A DNA stretch of 15,363 nt, taken from assembly GCA_024278565.1 (NCBI GenBank), contig JAJRSY010000151.1:1-15363 (forward strand), written 5' to 3'. Shown here in pieces: positions 13,049-15,363 of the stretch. Below the pieces are notes generated by a model that saw only the letters and a program-made list of their open reading frames with translations, was not told the DNA's origin and did not search any database. The DNA comes from Bacteroidota bacterium (GTDB taxonomy: Bacteria > Bacteroidota > Bacteroidia > Flavobacteriales > Flavobacteriaceae). Position 1 is the stretch's first letter; every line of letters starts with the position of its first letter. Position numbers and translations under genes: made by a program.

Positions 13049-13366
13049 TTACTGTGTGAATACATTTTCAGCATCCATTTCAATAAGTGAAAAACTATGG
13101 TCGATCAGGCATTTTAAATCCAACACTTCCAAGGTGTTCAATATAAAAAAATGTTCTTTGTTGCACAGTATGAGCATCTCGAACCCATGTTCGTTCAAAT
13201 CGGAATCAAAATGGCTTTCAATGGAAATGGACATTACCTTGTGCCTAAGGGCAAGAAATTGACAAAACGACAAACGAATGGTTTTTTGACCTAAATCAAG
13301 GTAGAAACAACGTTCGTGCCCAGCTTGATAAAGTGTATAGAATTTTGAAGTGTAAAGTACCTCCAT
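13049..13366 (-). CDS. Conserved-looking small protein of unknown function
   Basis: This encodes 105 residues and I do not recognise it as a named family with confidence. It begins MEVLYTSKFYTLYQAGHERCFYLDLG and continues with alternating strand-like (KTIRLSF, FEMLILC, HFFILNT) and helical (CQFLALRHKVMS, LEVLDLKCLID) stretches. It has four cysteines (Cys20, and three within about 54-86) but no CxxC pairs. It has no signal peptide or membrane helix, so it is probably cytoplasmic. Its start follows a good TTTG-N20-TACCTTTG promoter by only five bases, which supports a real gene and suggests a nearly leaderless message. It lies 105 nt upstream of ferritin on the same strand. I infer no function from that. 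Confidence 0.8.
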   Translation of the reverse strand: MEVLYTSKFYTLYQAGHERCFYLDLGQKTIRLSFCQFLALRHKVMSISIESHFDSDLNEHGFEMLILCNKEHFFILNTLEVLDLKCLIDHSFSLIEMDAENVFTQ

Positions 13367-13371
13367 AAAAT

Positions 13372-13403
13372 CAAAGGTAATATTTATTTAGATTCAATAC
13401 AAA
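13372..13403 (-). promoter_or_regulatory. Bacteroidota promoter (TTTG-N20-TACCTTTG) for the 105-residue protein
   Basis: On the minus strand the -33 box TTTG (13403-13400) is 20 nt upstream of the -7 box TACCTTTG (13379-13372). This is close to the known primary sigma factor consensus of the phylum and is the best promoter in the window. The expected start site is at about 13368, two bases from the ATG. Confidence 0.7.
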
Positions 13404-13554
13404 TATAGGGTTGCCCATTTAGTTCTCAAAGTTTTGATTTATAGTCATAATTCTAAAATCTGAAAAGTCATATAGATATTGGTCATGCCCAGCAGTTACG
13501 TTATCCCAGAGCTTTTGATTATTTTGTTCCGAGACTTAAATGGGTAGCCCTATA
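13404..13554. repeat. 151-bp element with 18-bp imperfect inverted ends
   Basis: TATAGGGTTGCCCATTTA at 13404-13421 is inverted at 13537-13554 with 16 of 18 positions matching (TATAGGGyTrCCCATTTA). The adjoining bases (GTTCTC inside the left arm, GAGAC inside the right arm) extend the symmetry loosely. ATACAAATAT flanks both sides in direct orientation (13397-13406 and 13552-13561), partly overlapping the arms. It fills nearly all the space between the Lrp gene and the small hypothetical gene. It may be a MITE relic or a structured 3' region of the Lrp transcript. Confidence 0.5.
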
Positions 13555-13560
13555 CAAATA

Positions 13561-14031
13561 TTAAACAGTAATTTGCCGATTGATCTGTTGATCCAACGAA
13601 ATAAAGGTCTCTGTTCTAGATACTCCTTCGATTTGTTGAATTTTTTTATTGAGCACCAACATTAGATGTTCGTTGTCCCTACACAAAACCTTGATCAAGA
13701 TCGACCAATTGCCCGTGGTGTAGTGGCACTCCAGCACTTCGGGAATCTTTTCGAGCTGTTTCACGGCTATGGGGTTGCTCATGGCCCTGTCCAAATATAT
13801 TCCGATATAGGCCATAGTGGTATAGCCCATCACTTTGGGGTTGATGATGAATTTTGAGCCTGCCAGCACTCCTGAAGCTTCCAGTTTCCTAAGGCGTTGG
13901 TGAATGGCAGCACCCGAGATACCTATATTTCGGGCTATTTTCAAAACGGGTGTACGCGCATCTGACATCAAGAACCTTAAAATTTTCTTGTCGATTCCGT
14001 CAACCTTTACATTATTGTCAGTAGTTTTCAT
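13561..14031 (-). CDS. Lrp/AsnC-family transcriptional regulator
   Basis: This is a 156-residue DNA-binding regulator. The N-terminal winged helix-turn-helix covers about residues 12-62: DGIDKKILRFLMSDARTPVLKIARNIGISGAAIHQRLRKLEASGVL. A linker strand GSKFIINPKVMGY leads into the C-terminal RAM/effector domain (about 72-150), with YIGIYLD, LECHYTTGNWSILIKVLCRD and the final GVSRTETFISLDQ. Family members form octamers and sense amino acids. The length is typical. It lies 48 nt downstream of the saccharopine dehydrogenase gene on the same strand and has its own TATTTTTG box. A role in controlling lysine metabolism is therefore plausible but inferred. Confidence 0.94.
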   Translation of the reverse strand: MKTTDNNVKVDGIDKKILRFLMSDARTPVLKIARNIGISGAAIHQRLRKLEASGVLAGSKFIINPKVMGYTTMAYIGIYLDRAMSNPIAVKQLEKIPEVLECHYTTGNWSILIKVLCRDNEHLMLVLNKKIQQIEGVSRTETFISLDQQINRQITV

Positions 14032-14053
14032 TGTTGTGGTTTCAGATTAACAG

Positions 14054-14061
14054 CAAAAATA
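14054..14061 (-). promoter_or_regulatory. -7 promoter box for the Lrp/AsnC gene
   Basis: On the minus strand TATTTTTG fits TAnnTTTG. It lies in the short gap after the saccharopine dehydrogenase stop and predicts a start near 14050 with a leader of about 19 nt. The regulator can therefore be expressed separately from the upstream gene. The -33 region is weak. Confidence 0.45.
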
Positions 14062-14079
14062 AAGAATCAGCGCTAAACT

Positions 14080-15363
14080 CTAACTACGGATGGAAGCGGG
14101 ATCGTACCCTAAATAAGGAACTTCATACTCTTTGAAGACCACCCCGTAGTTTTTCAACTCTGAAAGAATAGGGTCGTACACTTCTTTTTTGATAGGAATT
14201 TGAACTCCTACGGACGTGATTTTTTTGTTCAGAATCAAAAGGGTGGCTATGGCAACAGGTAAACCTACCGTTTTTGCCATTGCGGTATGCGTGCGGTTTT
14301 CACCGATGACGACCATATTGGCATCAATCTGTTGTTTTTTGCCATTGAGTTCGTAGCCGAATTTGTGGTACATCACAACCATATCCTTATCAGTATCTTC
14401 CAAGGTCCAGCTGGCTTCTAGTATTTCTTGAAGCATTTGGGCAGGTGTGGCATTTTGTAGGGTAATGGTCTTTTGGGTATCGAAGAGATCCAGTTCCAGT
14501 AATTTTCCCCACATAACATCATCTTGGTCGATTTTCAGGTAATGGCGCATTTTTAGCTCCACTGAATCGGTAGGTGAATAGGGCAAGAACAGATTGACGA
14601 ACTCTCGATACGACATTCCTTGTGAATTTTCTATGGTATAGCTGTCATCGGTCATGCCTAATTGCACGAACATGTTCCAGGCCTTTGAAAAACCGACCCT
14701 GCGCATGGTGCCCCTGTAAAGTGTTAGTGCATTTTGGAGTCCGTAGGCTTCCCTATACTTGAGCGAATCTCGGTTGGCATACCCTTCGAAGGCACCAAAA
14801 CCGTCTATGGTGAAAAATTCGGTGCGTCTAAAAAGTTTGTGGTACGGAATGTATTTGTAGGTGCCCTCTTGTAGAAATTGGGCGGTACCGCCCTGGCCCG
14901 CAACAACCACATTTCTTGGATTCCATGTAAATTTGTAGTTCCACAGGTTGTTGTCGCTTTCTGGGGCGACCAATCCGCCACAGAAAGACTCGAACAACAG
15001 CATTTTACCCCCTTTGTTGCGAATACGGTCTATGATCTGCATAGCGCTCATGTGGTCAATGCCAGGGTCTAAACCAATCTCGTTCATGAAAACCAGCCCT
15101 TTTGCCTTGGCAGCTAAATCTAATTTTTCTATTTCTTTGCTTACATAAGAAGCCGTGACCAGATGTTTTTTATGGGCAATACAGTCTTCGGCCACCTTTA
15201 TATGAAACCTTGCGGGAAGCATCGAGACCACAATATCACTTTTTACTATCGCTTTTTTTCGCTCTTCCCCATTAAAAATATCAAGTTGGATAACCGTACA
15301 GGAAGGATGGTCTTTTATTTTTAACGGAACTGTATCGGGTTTGATGTCGCCTATTGTCAAATG
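14080..15363 (-). CDS. Saccharopine dehydrogenase family protein (5' end outside window)
   Basis: The frame stays open to the window edge, where it reads HLTIGDI; the true start lies beyond. The TTG at 15360 is an internal Leu codon, not a start. The visible 427 residues include the second half of the NAD(P)-binding Rossmann domain (IVVSMLPARFHIKVAEDCIAHKKHLVTASYVS), the MNEIGLDPGIDHMSAM motif, the substrate domain with FCGGLVAPESDNNLWNYKFTWNPRNVV, and the C-terminal PVAIATLLILNKKI helix. The family interconverts saccharopine with lysine or with aminoadipate semialdehyde plus glutamate. In bacteria it usually acts in lysine degradation or related amine pathways. It lies just upstream of an Lrp-type regulator. 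The exact reaction cannot be settled from the fragment. Confidence 0.93.
   Translation of the reverse strand, partial: HLTIGDIKPDTVPLKIKDHPSCTVIQLDIFNGEERKKAIVKSDIVVSMLPARFHIKVAEDCIAHKKHLVTASYVSKEIEKLDLAAKAKGLVFMNEIGLDPGIDHMSAMQIIDRIRNKGGKMLLFESFCGGLVAPESDNNLWNYKFTWNPRNVVVAGQGGTAQFLQEGTYKYIPYHKLFRRTEFFTIDGFGAFEGYANRDSLKYREAYGLQNALTLYRGTMRRVGFSKAWNMFVQLGMTDDSYTIENSQGMSYREFVNLFLPYSPTDSVELKMRHYLKIDQDDVMWGKLLELDLFDTQKTITLQNATPAQMLQEILEASWTLEDTDKDMVVMYHKFGYELNGKKQQIDANMVVIGENRTHTAMAKTVGLPVAIATLLILNKKITSVGVQIPIKKEVYDPILSELKNYGVVFKEYEVPYLGYDPASIRS

Noticed and set aside
15358..15360. TTG at 15360 as the start of saccharopine dehydrogenase
   Set aside because: The frame stays open to the window edge (His-Leu-Thr-Ile-Gly-Asp) and the N-terminal half of the Rossmann fold is missing, so the gene continues outside.

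Overview
The window comes from a Bacteroidota chromosome, most likely a member of the Flavobacteriaceae. Four things point there: the gene order ftsX - DUF3098 - uppP - truB; promoter-like TAnnTTTG boxes with no consistent Shine-Dalgarno sites; LeuRS, saccharopine dehydrogenase and UbiA proteins of the type I know from this family; and intergenic spaces filled with small GC-rich palindromes in an AT-rich background. I ran no database search, so all family names come from motif recognition.

Layout. 1-206 is the 3' end of aat. 207-936 has no gene but many palindromes. 937-2068 (minus) holds a secreted hypothetical protein and tag. 2274-2885 (plus) is a thioredoxin-fold protein whose end overlaps a convergent TonB-like gene. 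2862-6524 (minus) is a cell-envelope and translation cluster, transcribed in the order ftsX, DUF3098, uppP, truB, tonB-like. A 185-bp MITE-like element (6630-6814) lies upstream of a plus-strand UbiA-family prenyltransferase and supplies the first base of its start codon. leuS follows at 7852-11484, then a YugP-type zinc peptidase. A bidirectional terminator separates the peptidase from a minus-strand block: ferritin, a small hypothetical protein, an Lrp/AsnC regulator and a saccharopine dehydrogenase cut by the window end.

The most unusual part is leuS. The enzyme is far longer than usual (1210 residues) because it carries seven copies of a roughly 26-39 bp GC-rich palindrome, all read through in frame. 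Two copies bracket a DUF559 (Vsr-like, PD-(D/E)XK-type) endonuclease domain inserted at the entrance of the CP1 editing domain. The bracketing copies share a 12-nt direct repeat exactly 402 nt apart, a whole number of codons. All inserts sit in apparent linkers, and the catalytic HVGH and KMSKS motifs and recognisable editing-domain motifs are intact, so the synthetase is probably functional. I read this as an endonuclease-plus-palindrome element that spreads inside an essential gene. The mobility part is inference.

The other genes are mostly housekeeping: aat (N-end-rule tagging), tag (alkylation repair), ftsX/uppP (division and wall lipid recycling), truB (tRNA psi55), ferritin (iron storage), and an Lrp regulator beside saccharopine dehydrogenase (probably lysine metabolism).
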